Assembly: GCF_009193255.1 (NCBI RefSeq) | Contig: NZ_WACG01000005.1 | Span: 186,001-250,000, forward strand | Direction of reading: 5' to 3' | DNA: 64,000 nt | Origin: Arthrobacter koreensis | GTDB lineage: Bacteria > Actinomycetota > Actinomycetes > Actinomycetales > Micrococcaceae | In this document: in pieces, positions 17,417 through 26,229 of the stretch | How the letters are laid out: every line of letters begins with the position of its first letter | Position numbering within the stretch: the first letter of the stretch is position 1 | Position numbers and translations under genes: made by a program | The notes under the pieces: model-generated | The model's input: the letters and a program-made list of their open reading frames with translations, nothing else | Told to the model about the DNA's origin: nothing | The model's database searches: none

Positions 17417-17569
17417 TTTAATATTCCTTCTGGATTGAAACACTTCCCGACTTTCGGGAGGTTTCAGTCGCGGTGTTCCTTTACCGCTTTTACAGAAAAG
17501 CGGCTAGCCCGTTTGGGTTTCGCCGCTTGAAATACAAAATGCGCAACACAACAACTGAGAAAGACTCTA
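17417..17569 (-). promoter_or_regulatory. Promoter and structured leader of cold-shock gene 2
   Basis: On the minus strand, TAGAGT (17564-17569) lies where copy 1 has TATACT. The shared CAGTTGTTGTGTTG follows, then the hairpin AAGCGGC...GCCGCTT (17498-17528) leading into TTTTCTG. Stem arms are kept while the loop differs from copy 1, so the structure seems selected. Confidence 0.6.
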
Positions 17570-17632
17570 CACGGGGTCGCCCCGAACTCCTAATCGCGTC
17601 CCCTTGTAGAACCGGCCACCCGGAATCCCGGG

Positions 17633-18199
17633 CTAGGAACCGTCCTCCGGCAGCAGCAGCTCACGGGGGATCCGGTCTTTGTCAGCCACGCGCCGCAGCA
17701 GCTCCCGTTCCACCGGCACTCCCCTGCGCAGCACGCTCACGTCCCCGGTGGGTTCAAGCAGCACTAACGAGACCTCGGAGAAGTTGTGGATCCCGGCCTG
17801 GCGCAGTTTGAAGTAGAGCTCGTCATTCTGGATGCGGGCTCTCCTGAGGTTGTCCGCCAGGATTTCGCGGCCGGCCATCAGCAGTACCGGCCTGCTGCTC
17901 AGATAGACACCCCGTTTGGTGCGGCGGAGGTACTCTTCCAGCCGCATCATGGTGAACAGGGTCAGGAGTCCGATGATCCCGGCGGCCAGGGTGGGCGTAT
18001 AGCCAAGGATGACCCGGCCTACGACGCCGCCGAGAGCAATGACGATCGCCTTGTCCAGGGTGGACCAGCTGGCCAGCGATCTCTGGCCGAAACTCCTGAT
18101 CAGCAGGAAGAACACGGCATAGATGCCGATGGCCGAGACCACTACCCAGAGGGCTTCGACGGGGGTTATGCCAAGGCTGTACCACGGATCGTTGGACAC
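17633..18199 (-). CDS. DUF421/YetF-family membrane protein
   Basis: 188 residues. Three hydrophobic segments in the first 90 residues (ALWVVVSAIGIYAVFFLLI; IVIALGGVVGRVI; LAAGIIGLLTLFTMM) are followed by a cytoplasmic domain with NLRRARIQNDELYFKLRQAG, the mark of the YetF C-terminal domain. Bacillus relatives are linked to spore and stress functions; the molecular role is unknown. It stands alone, upstream of nothing on its strand in the 190 bases before csp copy 2's leader. Confidence 0.85.
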   Translation of the reverse strand: MSNDPWYSLGITPVEALWVVVSAIGIYAVFFLLIRSFGQRSLASWSTLDKAIVIALGGVVGRVILGYTPTLAAGIIGLLTLFTMMRLEEYLRRTKRGVYLSSRPVLLMAGREILADNLRRARIQNDELYFKLRQAGIHNFSEVSLVLLEPTGDVSVLRRGVPVERELLRRVADKDRIPRELLLPEDGS

Positions 18200-18293
18200 G
18201 GCAGGGCCTCCTCCAGCAGTGAACGGTTCCCCGGTTCCTCAGGCAGGCAGCTGTCTTTTGATGGTAGACCGCCGGGGCTGCTCCCGGGACCCG

Positions 18294-18764
18294 TCAGGCG
18301 AAGACGGACGGGCCCGTGTACCGTCCCAGCAGCTCCCGCTGCGCCGCAGAGACCCGCTGCAGCGCTCCCGAGGTGCCATCCACGAAGGCGAGCGTGGTTT
18401 CAGCCTTGACGCAGGGCTTGTTCGTCACCGGGTCCAATACCAGGTACGAAATTGCCAGGCTGGCTCCCTTTACGGAGCTGAACCAGATGTCGACGTCGGC
18501 CGGTACGTTCCGGTATTCAAGCGGGGCGAGGTACTTGACCCTGTGCTCTGAGACGAGGGACTGTGTGTTGGGCGGAACTGTGTTGAAAAGCGGAACCGGA
18601 GGCTCCGTCCCGGGAGCGCCGGTGCCTCCGGGCGGGCCGAAAGCCAGGATCCTGGCTTCCTCAAGCATCCGGATGACTTCAACGTTGTTGATATGGCCGT
18701 AGGCGTCCATGTCGGACCAGCGCATGGGCACTCGTACCCGGATGACGTGGGCGGATGTTTCCAT
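18294..18764 (-). CDS. Acyl-CoA thioesterase, 4HBT hot-dog fold
   Basis: 156 residues with the 4-hydroxybenzoyl-CoA thioesterase signature RWSDMDAYGHINNVEVIRML, whose Asp (DMDAYGH) is the likely catalytic residue. The length fits the YbgC/FadM group. It would release a free acid from an acyl-CoA; chain preference cannot be seen. A family A palindrome lies 74 bases upstream of its start. Confidence 0.88.
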   Translation of the reverse strand: METSAHVIRVRVPMRWSDMDAYGHINNVEVIRMLEEARILAFGPPGGTGAPGTEPPVPLFNTVPPNTQSLVSEHRVKYLAPLEYRNVPADVDIWFSSVKGASLAISYLVLDPVTNKPCVKAETTLAFVDGTSGALQRVSAAQRELLGRYTGPSVFA

Positions 18765-18837
18765 GCCTCGATTCTGGCACAGCGCGCAGCCCGGCAGCCG
18801 CCGTCGTACCTTCCGTCGGGAACCGCTGCCTCCATAA

Positions 18838-18893
18838 CGAGATGGCAGAAACTGCCCGTTTGAAGCTTCAAACGGGCAGTTTCTGCCATCTCG
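18838..18893. repeat. Dispersed palindrome, family A, copy 2
   Basis: A perfect 56-bp palindrome: 28-base arms starting CGAGATGGCAGAAACTGC (18838-18865 and 18866-18893) with no loop and AAGCTT at the centre. It lies 11 bases past the stop of the LLM oxidoreductase gene (minus strand). Confidence 0.9.
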
Positions 18894-18904
18894 ATGAAGG
18901 TGGG

Positions 18905-19894
18905 TTAGGCGGGGATGAGCTCCGCCGCTTCCGCCAGCAGGGTGAACGAACGCAGGCGCTGCTCCAGGGTCTGCGCGTGCGTGGCCACGATGAGCTCGTC
19001 AGCGGAGGCATGCTCGGCGAACCAGTCCAGGTAGGAGCGGACCTCGGACGGGGTGCCGACGCCGGAGTAGTGGCCCATCATCTTGATGTGCTGGCCGGCC
19101 GGGGATTCAAGCACCAGGTCAGCTTCCTCATCCGTGTACGTGCGGTCCTTACCGAGCAGCTGGGTGACCCGGCGCCGCTGGGACTGCTTGAAGATCTCTT
19201 CCGCTTCTTCCGTGGTGGGCGCGGCGAGGGCGTTGACGCCAGCAATCACGTACGGCTCGGCAAGCTGTTCAGAGGGCTGGAACTCCCTCCGGTACAGCGC
19301 GACGGCGTCCTGCAGTGCCTGCGGAGCGAAGTGGGAGGCGAAGGAGTACGGCAGACCCAGCGCGGCGGCGAGGCGCGCGCCGAACAACGAGGAGCCGAGG
19401 ATGTACAGCGGCACGTTGGTGCCCTTGCCCGGGATGGCATCGATGCCGGGAATCAGGCTGTTTCCGGTGAGGTAGCCCTGCAGCTCCTGGACGTCACGGG
19501 GGAAACTGTCCGCGGACATGGGATCCCGGCGGAGGGCGCGCATGGTTTTTTGGTCGCTGCCCGGGGCGCGGCCGAGGCCCAGATCGATCCGTCCCGGATA
19601 GAGCGACTCGAGGGTACCAAACTGCTCTGCGATGGTCAGCGGCGCATGGTTGGGCAGCATGATGCCGCCGGCGCCGAGCCGGATGGTGGAGGTATTGGCA
19701 CCAATGAAGGAGATCAGCACGCTCGTTGCCGAGGAAGCAATGGTGGGCATGTTGTGGTGCTCGGCGTACCAGACGCGGCGATAGCCAAGCTTTTCGGCAT
19801 GCCGGGCCAGGGCAAGGCTGTCCTGGAAGGATTCGGCTGCAGTCCCGCCCTCTTCAATGGAGGCGAAGTCGAGGATTGAAAGCGGGTACGTCAT
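18905..19894 (-). CDS. LLM-class flavin-dependent oxidoreductase (MsnO8-like)
   Basis: 329 residues of the bacterial luciferase-like TIM barrel: [40 protein letters not shown] and [17 protein letters not shown] are typical of the MsnO8/YhbW group. It would use reduced FMN to oxidise a small substrate; the substrate is unknown. [11 protein letters not shown] at 19894 is the usual family start, although the frame is open to 19918. No flavin reductase gene is adjacent. Confidence 0.87.
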   Translation of the reverse strand: MTYPLSILDFASIEEGGTAAESFQDSLALARHAEKLGYRRVWYAEHHNMPTIASSATSVLISFIGANTSTIRLGAGGIMLPNHAPLTIAEQFGTLESLYPGRIDLGLGRAPGSDQKTMRALRRDPMSADSFPRDVQELQGYLTGNSLIPGIDAIPGKGTNVPLYILGSSLFGARLAAALGLPYSFASHFAPQALQDAVALYRREFQPSEQLAEPYVIAGVNALAAPTTEEAEEIFKQSQRRRVTQLLGKDRTYTDEEADLVLESPAGQHIKMMGHYSGVGTPSEVRSYLDWFAEHASADELIVATHAQTLEQRLRSFTLLAEAAELIPA

Positions 19895-19961
19895 GGGACA
19901 GCTGGCCTTTCGTTGCACTTGATGGGCTTAGCAGTACAACCGAAGGACCCCCGCGGTTATT

Positions 19962-20468
19962 TCAGGACCGTCGGGCCAGGAACGCGGCCAGCCGGGAAAA
20001 GGATGAATTCCAGCCGGTTTCATGGCTGTCCCTCTCCTTCGCGGAGGGGAACGGCCCCTGCGCGAAAGACATCTGCGTGCCGCCGTCGTGCGGTTCCAGG
20101 TCGACGGTCATCAGCGTGGTGCTGCTGGCCGGAGTGCCGTCCGGCTGTTCCCACCGCTGGGTCATGGACAGGTGTTCGGGCGGATCAAGCCGTTCAAAAA
20201 TGCCGCCCCACCACAACTCATCCCCGGTGATGGTATTCACCATGCAGGCCCGGTAGGTCCCGCCCTCCCTGTTCTCCATGTGCACGCGGTCGGCGGGGAC
20301 AATAAATCCTTCCGGTCCCCACCAGTCCGTGACGTGGGTGAGGTCTGTCCAAGCGCCGTACACGGCGTCCGGCTGTGCCCGAAGATCGCGGACCATCTGC
20401 AGGTAGACCCCCCGTCTGGCGGGTCTTTCCGGCGGTTCCGGGTACTCCGGTTGTTTCGGCGAATTCAT
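19962..20468 (-). CDS. SRPBCC/AHSA1-like domain protein
   Basis: 168 residues. VYGAWTDLTHVTDWWGPEGF and GTYRACMVNTITGDELWWGG, followed by TTLMTVDLEPHDGGTQMSF, match the AHSA1/START-like helix-grip fold that binds hydrophobic ligands. Function is not known. AAAGGA lies seven bases before the ATG. Divergent from the DUF72 gene. Confidence 0.85.
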   Translation of the reverse strand: MNSPKQPEYPEPPERPARRGVYLQMVRDLRAQPDAVYGAWTDLTHVTDWWGPEGFIVPADRVHMENREGGTYRACMVNTITGDELWWGGIFERLDPPEHLSMTQRWEQPDGTPASSTTLMTVDLEPHDGGTQMSFAQGPFPSAKERDSHETGWNSSFSRLAAFLARRS

Positions 20469-20609
20469 GGCGGATCCTTTCCCGGGCAGCGCGGTCCGTC
20501 TGGGGCTCCTCTTCCAGTCTGCCGTTCAGGCACTGCCGTGGGTACGCCGCCGGGAAGTTTTGGCCGGGTGTGGGAGTACCTTGGTTGCACCGGACAGGAG
20601 GGATCACCG

Positions 20610-21338
20610 ATGGGGCAGGTGCAGATTGGAACCTCCGGCTGGACGTACGGGGACTGGCGCGGGGTGCTGTATCCCAGGGGCGTGCCGGCCGCCAAGTGGC
20701 TGGAGTACTACGCCGGGCAGTTCAGCACCGTGGAATTCAACGGCAGTTTCTACCGGTGGCCGCGTGAGGGAGCCTTTGCTCGCTACCGGGACCGGCTGCC
20801 CGAGGGATTCGAGTTTTCAGTCAAGGCACCGCGGGGGCTGACGCGCGCCCGCAAACTGCGGGACCCGGAGGTTTGGATTGGCCGGATACACCGCTGCTGG
20901 GAGCAGCTGGGTTCCCGGGCCGGTGTGCTGCTGTTCCAGCTGCCGCCTGATTTTGAACGCGACGACACCCGGTTGGACTCGGTTCTGACCGCCCTGCCGG
21001 AATCGATCCGGGTGTCCGTCGAGTTCCGGCATCCCAGCTGGAACAGCCCCGAGGTGTATGCCCTGCTGGCCCGGCACAACGCGGCATACTGCGTGATGAG
21101 CGGCGCACAGCTGCCGTGCATCCTCGAAGCCACCGCGGATTTTGTCTACGTGCGCCTGCACGGCCCGGACCAGCACACGCTCTATGCAGGTTCCTATCCG
21201 GAGCAGGACCTCCAGTGGTGGGCGGAGCGGATCCGTGACTGGCAGGCAGGCGGCCGGGATGTCTATGCCTACTTCAATAACGACGGCGGAGGCGCCGCGG
21301 TTGATAACGCGCGGCGCCTTCGGGAGCTGCTGGCCTAA
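20610..21338 (+). CDS. DUF72 (YecE-family) protein
   Basis: 242 residues: QIGTSGWTYGDWRGVLYPRG at the start, then NGSFYRWP, FEFSVKAPRGLTR, SVEFRHPSW and YAYFNNDGGGAAVDNARRL. These are the conserved blocks of the YecE TIM-barrel family, whose activity is unknown. AGGAGGG precedes the ATG at 20610. An open frame extends 588 bases upstream antisense to the SRPBCC gene and is not coding. Confidence 0.9.
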   Translation: MGQVQIGTSGWTYGDWRGVLYPRGVPAAKWLEYYAGQFSTVEFNGSFYRWPREGAFARYRDRLPEGFEFSVKAPRGLTRARKLRDPEVWIGRIHRCWEQLGSRAGVLLFQLPPDFERDDTRLDSVLTALPESIRVSVEFRHPSWNSPEVYALLARHNAAYCVMSGAQLPCILEATADFVYVRLHGPDQHTLYAGSYPEQDLQWWAERIRDWQAGGRDVYAYFNNDGGGAAVDNARRLRELLA

Positions 21339-21355
21339 GCGGCTGCCGGCACGAA

Positions 21356-21392
21356 CGAAAAGGCGCCGCGGTCTGTCCACGGCGCCTTTTCG
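21356..21392. terminator. Bidirectional terminator
   Basis: CGAAAAGGCGCCG (21356-21368) pairs perfectly with CGGCGCCTTTTCG (21380-21392), giving short U-runs on both strands between the convergent DUF72 and permease genes. Confidence 0.85.
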
Positions 21393-21413
21393 ATGCTCCG
21401 TACGTACCGGACG

Positions 21414-22211
21414 CTAGCGGGCCGCCAGCATCTTGGCCCGGCGGTGTGCCAGGACCTGTCCGCCGATCACTACGAGCAGCGAAATAATGAACATAGCCGA
21501 GCCAATCACGTTAGCCTGCGCAGGGATGCCCCTGGTCGCGGCCACGTAAATGAACTTCGGGAACGTGTCCAGGTTTCCTGAGTTGAAGTTGGTGATGATG
21601 AAGTCATCGAAGCTCATAGCGAAGGCAAGCAGCGCGGCCGCCACGATGCCCGGCAGCAGCAGCGGGAACGTAACCCGCCAGAACGCCTGGATCGGAGAGG
21701 CGTAGAGATCCCCGGCGGCTTCCTCCAGCTTCGGGTCGAGGCTCGCTACGCGGGCCTTGACTGTTACCACCACGAAGGAGATGCAGAAGATGGAGTGGGC
21801 GATGATCACGGTACCCATGCCGAGCTCAGCGCCGATGTTCAGGAACTGCGCCAGCAGCGAGGCTCCCAGCACCACCTCGGGAGTGGCCAGCGGCAGGAAG
21901 ATCAGCATGTTCGCCGTCGCATTGAACTTGAAGCGGTAGCGGACAAGCCCGACGGCGATCGCCGTGCCCAGCGCCGTCGAAATCAGCGTTGCCGCCAGCC
22001 CCACCTGCAGGCTGTTGCCCAGCGCTTCGCAGACCCCGGGCGCACCGCAGGGGTTCTTCCAGTTGTCCAGCGTGAAGCCGCGCCAGGAAAGGTTGGTGCG
22101 TCCGGCGTCGTTAAAGGAGAAGGCAAAAACGTAAACGATCGGAACCAGGAGGAACAGGAAGGCCAGTCCCCCGAACACAGGCACGAGCCAGCGGCCTAGT
22201 TTTTGTTTCAT
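21414..22211 (-). CDS. potC: Polyamine-type ABC transporter permease (PotC-like)
   Basis: 265 residues with six membrane segments. The EAA loop EEAAGDLYASPIQAFWRVTF contacts the ATPase. The Pot-type C-terminal region FDDFIITNFNSGNLDTFPKF is present. It is the last gene of a four-gene unit running 25517 to 21414 on the minus strand (binding protein, ATPase, PotB-like, PotC-like) with gaps of 10 bases or less. A shared terminator lies downstream. Confidence 0.92.
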   Translation of the reverse strand: MKQKLGRWLVPVFGGLAFLFLLVPIVYVFAFSFNDAGRTNLSWRGFTLDNWKNPCGAPGVCEALGNSLQVGLAATLISTALGTAIAVGLVRYRFKFNATANMLIFLPLATPEVVLGASLLAQFLNIGAELGMGTVIIAHSIFCISFVVVTVKARVASLDPKLEEAAGDLYASPIQAFWRVTFPLLLPGIVAAALLAFAMSFDDFIITNFNSGNLDTFPKFIYVAATRGIPAQANVIGSAMFIISLLVVIGGQVLAHRRAKMLAAR

Positions 22212-22221
22212 GTTTGGTTCC

Positions 22222-23148
22222 TTACATCAGTTCTTTGGTGCCGAAGCGCCGGACGTACAGGATCACCAGGAACAGGATCGCCAGCATCAGCAGGAAGGAA
22301 AGCGCCGAAGCGCCCGGGTAGTCGACCACCCGGAAGAACCGGGAGTCGATGACCTGGCCGATCATGGTGGTGTTCTGGTTGTTGCCCAGCAGGGCCGCGT
22401 TCACGTAGTCGCCCGTGGCGGGGATGAACGTCAGCAGGGTCCCGGCCATGACGCCCGGAAGCGAAAGCGGGAACGTGATCTTGCGGAACGTGGTGAAACC
22501 GTTCGCGTACAGGTCCCCGCCGGCCTCGATCAGCCGGGTGTCAAGACGTTCAAGGTTGGCGTAAATGGGCAGTGTCATGAACGGCAGGAAGTTGTACGTC
22601 AGGCCGCAGATCACGGCGAAGGCCGTGGCAGTAAGCCGGCCGTCCTCCGGCAGCAGGGACACCGCCCGCAGCACTGAGACCACCGGGCCCTCGTCCGCCA
22701 GGATCTGCTTCCAGGCCTGGGTACGCAGGATGAAGCTGGTAAAGAACGGGGCGATGATCAGAACCAAGAGGATGCCCTTGAGCAGCTTCCGGTCCCGCAG
22801 CCGCACCGCAACCAGGTAGGCCATGGGATAACCGATGGCCAGCGCGGCAACCGTGGCGATCAGCGCGAAACCGAAGGAACGGAGCACCGCAGGCCAGTAG
22901 TTCTGCAGCACCACCACGTAGTTGTTGAACTCAAGGGCCGGAACGAACTGCCCGACGTCGGCGCCTTCAGGCTTGATGTACAGCGAGGTCGCCAGCAGCG
23001 AGAGCACCGGCATGGCAAAGAAGAGCAGCAGGAAGATGAACCCGGGCAGGATCAGCAGGTAGCCAATCCGTCCGCGGCGCTTGCTGGCTTCCTCCTCCGC
23101 AGCACTGGGCCCGGTACCGGCGGCCTTGCCTGCAGTGAGGAGCGCCAT
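22222..23148 (-). CDS. potB: Polyamine-type ABC transporter permease (PotB-like)
   Basis: 308 residues, six membrane segments; EAA loop IEAGGDLYANGFTTFRKITF. The N-terminus is longer than in PotC and carries a charged cytoplasmic stretch (AAEEEASKRRGRIGYLLIL). Start ATG and the stop of the ATPase gene share one base (TAATG), so translation is coupled. It forms the membrane channel with the PotC-like subunit. Confidence 0.92.
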   Translation of the reverse strand: MALLTAGKAAGTGPSAAEEEASKRRGRIGYLLILPGFIFLLLFFAMPVLSLLATSLYIKPEGADVGQFVPALEFNNYVVVLQNYWPAVLRSFGFALIATVAALAIGYPMAYLVAVRLRDRKLLKGILLVLIIAPFFTSFILRTQAWKQILADEGPVVSVLRAVSLLPEDGRLTATAFAVICGLTYNFLPFMTLPIYANLERLDTRLIEAGGDLYANGFTTFRKITFPLSLPGVMAGTLLTFIPATGDYVNAALLGNNQNTTMIGQVIDSRFFRVVDYPGASALSFLLMLAILFLVILYVRRFGTKELM

Positions 23149-24299
23149 TAGAGGCCGTCCTCTCCGGCGCCGGCCTCCCGGTCCTCGCTGCCGCTGAGGC
23201 CAAAGGCGTGTTCGGGGTCCCAGGCCAGGCGCACCCGGTCCCCGTCATTGAACAGGGCCCCGCCATGGTTCTGGGCGAAGACACCGACGGTGCCGATTCC
23301 CTCGGCGTCGACAAGGTACTCGGTGCTGGCACCCGTAAAGGAGGCATCGAGCACCACTCCGCGGATCGAGCCGGGTGCGGCGGCAGCGGTGTCTGCTTCC
23401 ATCCGCAGTTTCTCGGGGCGGATGCCCACCAGGATCTTCCCGGCGTGGTCCGTGGCCCGCTCCTTGAGCAGGGTCAGGGAATTACCGGCGACGTCGATCT
23501 GGAGGTACTCCCCCGTGTTCCCGGTGACCGTGGCAGGCATGAGGTTGGACTTGCCCAGGAAGTTCGCGACAAAAGCTGTTCGCGGAAGTTCGTACAGTTC
23601 CTGCGGCGGGCCCATCTGCTCAACTTGGCCGTGGTTCATCACGGCCACGGTGTCCGCCATGGTCATGGCCTCTTCCTGGTCGTGGGTGACGTGGACGAAG
23701 GTCAGGCCGACTTCGGTCTGGATCTTCTTCAACTCAACCTGCATCTGGCGGCGAAGTTTCATGTCCAGCGCGCCGAGCGGCTCGTCAAGGAGCAGCACGG
23801 CGGGCCGGTTGACGACGGCGCGGGCCAGGGCCACGCGCTGCTGCTGCCCACCGGACAGCTGCGCCGGACGGCGCGAGCCAAGATGTGCCAGTTCCACCAG
23901 TTCAAGCGCAGCCTTGGCCTGGGCTTCGGCGTCGCGGATCTTGCGGCGCTTGAGCCCGAAGGCAACGTTGTCCAGCACGCTCATGTGCGGGAACAGTGCG
24001 TAGTTCTGGAACACGGTGTTGACCGGACGCTGGTACGGGCTGGTGCCGGTGATGTCCTTGCCGCCGATGGAAATGGTTCCGGCCGTGGGCTGTTCCAGGC
24101 CGGCAATCATCCGCAGGGTGGTGGTCTTGCCGCAGCCGGAAGGTCCCAGCAGGGCGAAGAAGGAGCCGGACGGAATAACCAGGTCCAGGTTATCCACGGC
24201 GGTGAATTCGGTGAAGCGCTTGGTGATTCCGGAGAGGACCAGGTCTGCGCCCGTCCCGGTGGCTGCGCCGGGCTCCCGGGAAAGTTCGGTGGTGCTCAT
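23148..24299 (-). CDS. potA: Polyamine-type ABC transporter ATPase (PotA-like)
   Basis: 383 residues. Walker A GPSGCGKTTT, signature LSGGQQQRVALARA, Walker B VLLLDEPLGALD and switch His in FVHVTHDQEEAM are all intact. The C-terminal third is a TOBE-type regulatory domain (ILVGIRPEKLRM). It powers uptake through PotB/PotC. The gene sits 3 bases downstream of the binding-protein gene. Confidence 0.95.
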   Translation of the reverse strand: MSTTELSREPGAATGTGADLVLSGITKRFTEFTAVDNLDLVIPSGSFFALLGPSGCGKTTTLRMIAGLEQPTAGTISIGGKDITGTSPYQRPVNTVFQNYALFPHMSVLDNVAFGLKRRKIRDAEAQAKAALELVELAHLGSRRPAQLSGGQQQRVALARAVVNRPAVLLLDEPLGALDMKLRRQMQVELKKIQTEVGLTFVHVTHDQEEAMTMADTVAVMNHGQVEQMGPPQELYELPRTAFVANFLGKSNLMPATVTGNTGEYLQIDVAGNSLTLLKERATDHAGKILVGIRPEKLRMEADTAAAAPGSIRGVVLDASFTGASTEYLVDAEGIGTVGVFAQNHGGALFNDGDRVRLAWDPEHAFGLSGSEDREAGAGEDGL

Positions 24300-24302
24300 C
24301 TA

Positions 24303-25517
24303 TCAGTTTCCGATCGCGGTCTGGAAGCGGTCGCTGAAGTCGGTCTCTTCGTCCGGCGTGAGGGTCCGCACCACGTGGGTGTTGGCGAGGAATTCATCGG
24401 TCGGGAAGATCAGCGGGTTCTCGACGAGTTCGGGATCGATGGCTTCCATCGCTTCCCGCGCCCCTTCAACGGGGCAGACGTAGTTCACGTAGGCGGCGAC
24501 CGTGGCTGCATTCACGGGGTCGTAGTAGTAGTCCATGAGCTTCTCGGCGTTGGTCTTGTGGGTGGCGCCGATAGGTACCAGCAGGTTGTCGGACCAGAGG
24601 GTGCCGCCGGCGTCCGGGATGGCAAACTCCCACTTGTCCCCTTCCTCGAAGTTCAGCTGGGTGATGTCGCCGGACCAGCCGATGACGGCCAGGGCGTCGC
24701 CGGAGATGAGGTCCTCCTTGTAGGAGTTGCCCTTGACCTGGCGGATCTGTCCGTCGGCAATCTGCTTGGACAGGATGTCCAAGGCGTTTTCGAACTCGTC
24801 CTCGCCCCACTCGCCGGTGATGTCCACACCCTGATCCAGCATGAGCAGGCCCATGGTGTCCCGCATTTCGTCCAGCACTTCCACGCGTCCCTTGAGTTCG
24901 GGCTGCCAGAGATCGGAAACAGTCTTGAGCCCCTGCGGGAACGCTTCCTTGTTCCAGGCGATTCCGGCGAAACCGGTCTGCCAGGTGAGGGAGTGCTTGC
25001 GCCCCGGGTCGAAGTCCACATTCTGGAGGGACTGGAGCAGGTTCTTGGAATTGGGAATATTGGCCAGGTCCAGTTCCTGGGTGTAGCCCAGGCGGATCAG
25101 GCGTGCCGCCATCCAGTCGGTCAGCGTGACGATGTCCTGCCCAATGTCCTGGCCGGAGGAAAGCTGGCCCTGGACCTTGCCGAAGTACGTGTCGTTGCCG
25201 TCCACATCCTCCGAGTAATTTGCCGTGATTCCGGTGGCTTCGGAGAACGCCTCCAGTGAGGGGTAGGTGCGGGTTGAGTCGTCGTAGTCCAGGTAAAGGG
25301 TCCAGTTGGCCCAGTTGACGATCTTGTCCGTGTCCGACACGTCGGTTGCGGGGCTGGGCTTGGAGGAAGCGCTGCCGCCGGTGCCGCCGCCAGTGCCGCA
25401 GGCTGCCAGCATGCCGGCCAGGGAAAGGCCTCCGGCTCCCATGAGCAGCTTCCGCCGGGAGAGCTGGGCGTTGACGATACTCCGTAGCATCGGATCGTTC
25501 ACGGGGCGCTTCGACAT
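24303..25517 (-). CDS. potD: Polyamine-type ABC transporter substrate-binding lipoprotein (PotD-like)
   Basis: 404 residues. RRKLLMGAGGLSLAGMLAAC combines twin Arg at 21-22 with a lipobox ending at Cys-40, suggesting Tat export and lipid anchoring. The mature part has the PotD/PotF pattern (VNWANWTLYLDYDDSTRTYP; GDALAVIGWSGDITQLNFEEG; DNLLVPIGATHKTNAEKLMD). Putrescine or spermidine is the inferred ligand, supported by the neighbouring amine catabolic genes. First gene of the transporter operon, divergent from the AsnC-type regulator. Confidence 0.92.
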   Translation of the reverse strand: MSKRPVNDPMLRSIVNAQLSRRKLLMGAGGLSLAGMLAACGTGGGTGGSASSKPSPATDVSDTDKIVNWANWTLYLDYDDSTRTYPSLEAFSEATGITANYSEDVDGNDTYFGKVQGQLSSGQDIGQDIVTLTDWMAARLIRLGYTQELDLANIPNSKNLLQSLQNVDFDPGRKHSLTWQTGFAGIAWNKEAFPQGLKTVSDLWQPELKGRVEVLDEMRDTMGLLMLDQGVDITGEWGEDEFENALDILSKQIADGQIRQVKGNSYKEDLISGDALAVIGWSGDITQLNFEEGDKWEFAIPDAGGTLWSDNLLVPIGATHKTNAEKLMDYYYDPVNAATVAAYVNYVCPVEGAREAMEAIDPELVENPLIFPTDEFLANTHVVRTLTPDEETDFSDRFQTAIGN

Positions 25518-25700
25518 AGGAACTCCTTGCTGGCACTACTGCACTGCGGACGGGTGTTGATGATTGATAGTGCCAGACCGAATTCCGTCGCGACAAGGTT
25601 TTCGTTGTAAAAGTTTTGTTACACGACGGTTTCCAAATCAATATGAGCTAAGTCAGTACGCTTTCGGTTCTCAAAAGCCTTGATTTCGCATGAAATAAAA

Positions 25701-25741
25701 GATTCAATTGCTACCACTCACGCAGTCTCAGCAATCGAATC
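25701..25741. promoter_or_regulatory. Inverted repeat before the AsnC-type regulator gene
   Basis: GATTCAATTGCT (25701-25712) and AGCAATCGAATC (25730-25741) pair in 11 of 12 positions across 17 bases. It lies 24 bases before the regulator start in the 247-base divergent region with potD. It could be an Lrp-type operator or a leader hairpin. Confidence 0.45.
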
Positions 25742-25764
25742 CGCACCTGGAGGTGGCGCTAACC

Positions 25765-26229
25765 ATGGATTCCGCGCCCGGAAACCACTCCGTCGACGAC
25801 ATCTCCAAGGCGATCATCGAACAGCTGCAGGAGGACGGACGCCGCTCCTACGCTGCGATCGGAAAGGCCGTTGGCCTCTCCGAAGCGGCTGTCCGGCAGC
25901 GCGTCCAGAAACTGACAGACAGCGGAATCGTCCAAATAGTCGCCGTAACCGATCCCCTGCAGCTGGGCTTCCCCCGGCAGGCAATGCTGGGGATCCGGGT
26001 CAACGACGACGTCCTGGCCGTGGCCGACCGTATCTCGGCAATTGACCAGGTGGACTATTGCGTCGTCACGGCCGGCTCGTTCGATCTGCTGGCCGAAGTG
26101 GTGTGCGAAAACGACCAGGACCTGATGCTCCTGGTCAACCGGTTCCGCAGCATTCCCGGAGTTTCGTCCACCGAAACCTTTATGTACCTCTCCCTGCGCA
26201 AGCAGGCCTACAACTGGGGCACCAGATGA
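25765..26229 (+). CDS. Lrp/AsnC-family transcriptional regulator
   Basis: 154 residues. The N-terminal HTH is SVDDISKAIIEQLQEDGRRS then SYAAIGKAVGLSEAAVRQRV; the RAM ligand-binding domain follows (QAMLGIRVNDDVLAVADRIS; YCVVTAGSFDLLAEVVCEND). It is divergent from the polyamine transporter and overlaps the next gene, a transaminase, by 4 bp, so it probably controls both in response to an amine or amino acid. ATG 25765 has GGAGGT ten bases upstream; an in-frame ATG at 25708 is less likely. Confidence 0.9.
   Translation: MDSAPGNHSVDDISKAIIEQLQEDGRRSYAAIGKAVGLSEAAVRQRVQKLTDSGIVQIVAVTDPLQLGFPRQAMLGIRVNDDVLAVADRISAIDQVDYCVVTAGSFDLLAEVVCENDQDLMLLVNRFRSIPGVSSTETFMYLSLRKQAYNWGTR

Noticed and set aside
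23208-25259. 683-residue ORF on the plus strand
   Set aside because: It is antisense to the well-supported potA and potD genes and has no recognisable domain.
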